A DNA stretch of 5,269 bases from NCBI GenBank assembly GCA_013298265.1, contig JAAFHE010000321.1, positions 1 through 5,269 of the forward strand, written 5' to 3'. The notes under the pieces were generated by a model. It was not told where the DNA came from and ran no database searches. It saw only the letters and a list, made by a program, of their open reading frames with translations. Positions within the stretch are counted from its first letter, which is position 1. The number at the start of each line of letters is the position of its first letter. Shown here one piece after another: positions 5,268-5,269 of this stretch. The DNA is from Lysobacterales bacterium (GTDB lineage Bacteria; Pseudomonadota; Gammaproteobacteria; Xanthomonadales; Rhodanobacteraceae). Made by a program: the position numbers and the translations under genes.

Positions 5268-5269
5268 GT

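Noticed and set aside
5171..5269. Plus-strand ATG frame open to the window edge
   Set aside because: Third positions are not GC-biased, the translation is Arg/Pro-rich, and no ribosome binding site precedes it.

Overview
This window is a slice of a biosynthetic gene cluster of the nonribosomal-peptide / carrier-protein type, from a GC-rich bacterium. Codon use strongly favours G or C in third position, genes are tightly packed with AGGGAGA-like Shine-Dalgarno sites, and the proteins look proteobacterial. I would guess Burkholderiales or a similar high-GC Gram-negative, but nothing here proves the taxon. I see no RNA gene, mobile element, CRISPR array or replication origin.

Layout, left to right. 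(1) Position 1-936, plus strand: the 3' end of an NRPS gene, covering the second half of an adenylation (A) domain and a terminal peptidyl carrier (PCP) domain. Its A5 motif has the GTTETQR form that I associate with alpha-aminoadipate reductase (Lys2)-like A domains. The protein ends right after the PCP, with no thioesterase, reductase or condensation domain. (2) 987-1931, plus: a full-length FabH/KASIII-like thiolase-fold enzyme that keeps the active-site Cys but appears to have lost the usual His and Asn. (3) 1915-2193, minus: a free-standing acyl carrier protein whose 3' end overlaps the KASIII-like gene tail to tail. (4) A 69-bp divergent promoter region with an imperfect palindrome near its centre. 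(5) 2263-3327, plus: a long GNAT acyltransferase, probably two GNAT domains in tandem. (6) 3339-4697, minus: a circularly permuted ATP-grasp-type ligase, convergent with the GNAT gene. (7) 4751-5026, minus: a second free-standing carrier protein, just upstream of the ATP-grasp gene and probably co-transcribed with it. (8) 5027-5269: a short region with a strong GC hairpin and a possible C-terminal fragment of one more minus-strand gene.

How the parts may work together (inference). Three phosphopantetheine attachment sites (the NRPS PCP and two discrete carriers) sit among an ATP-dependent ligase, a Cys-dependent acyl-transfer or condensing enzyme and an acyl-CoA-type transferase. This suggests a pathway in which an amino or acyl unit is loaded on a small carrier protein, modified there, and joined to or released from the NRPS-bound unit by a separate enzyme. 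I do not recognise the product. The mix of strands (divergent at 2194-2262, convergent at 1915-1931 and 3328-3338) means at least three transcription units. The mixture of discrete carriers, a triad-altered KASIII, a tandem GNAT and a permuted ATP-grasp makes this a credible candidate for a little-described assembly line.
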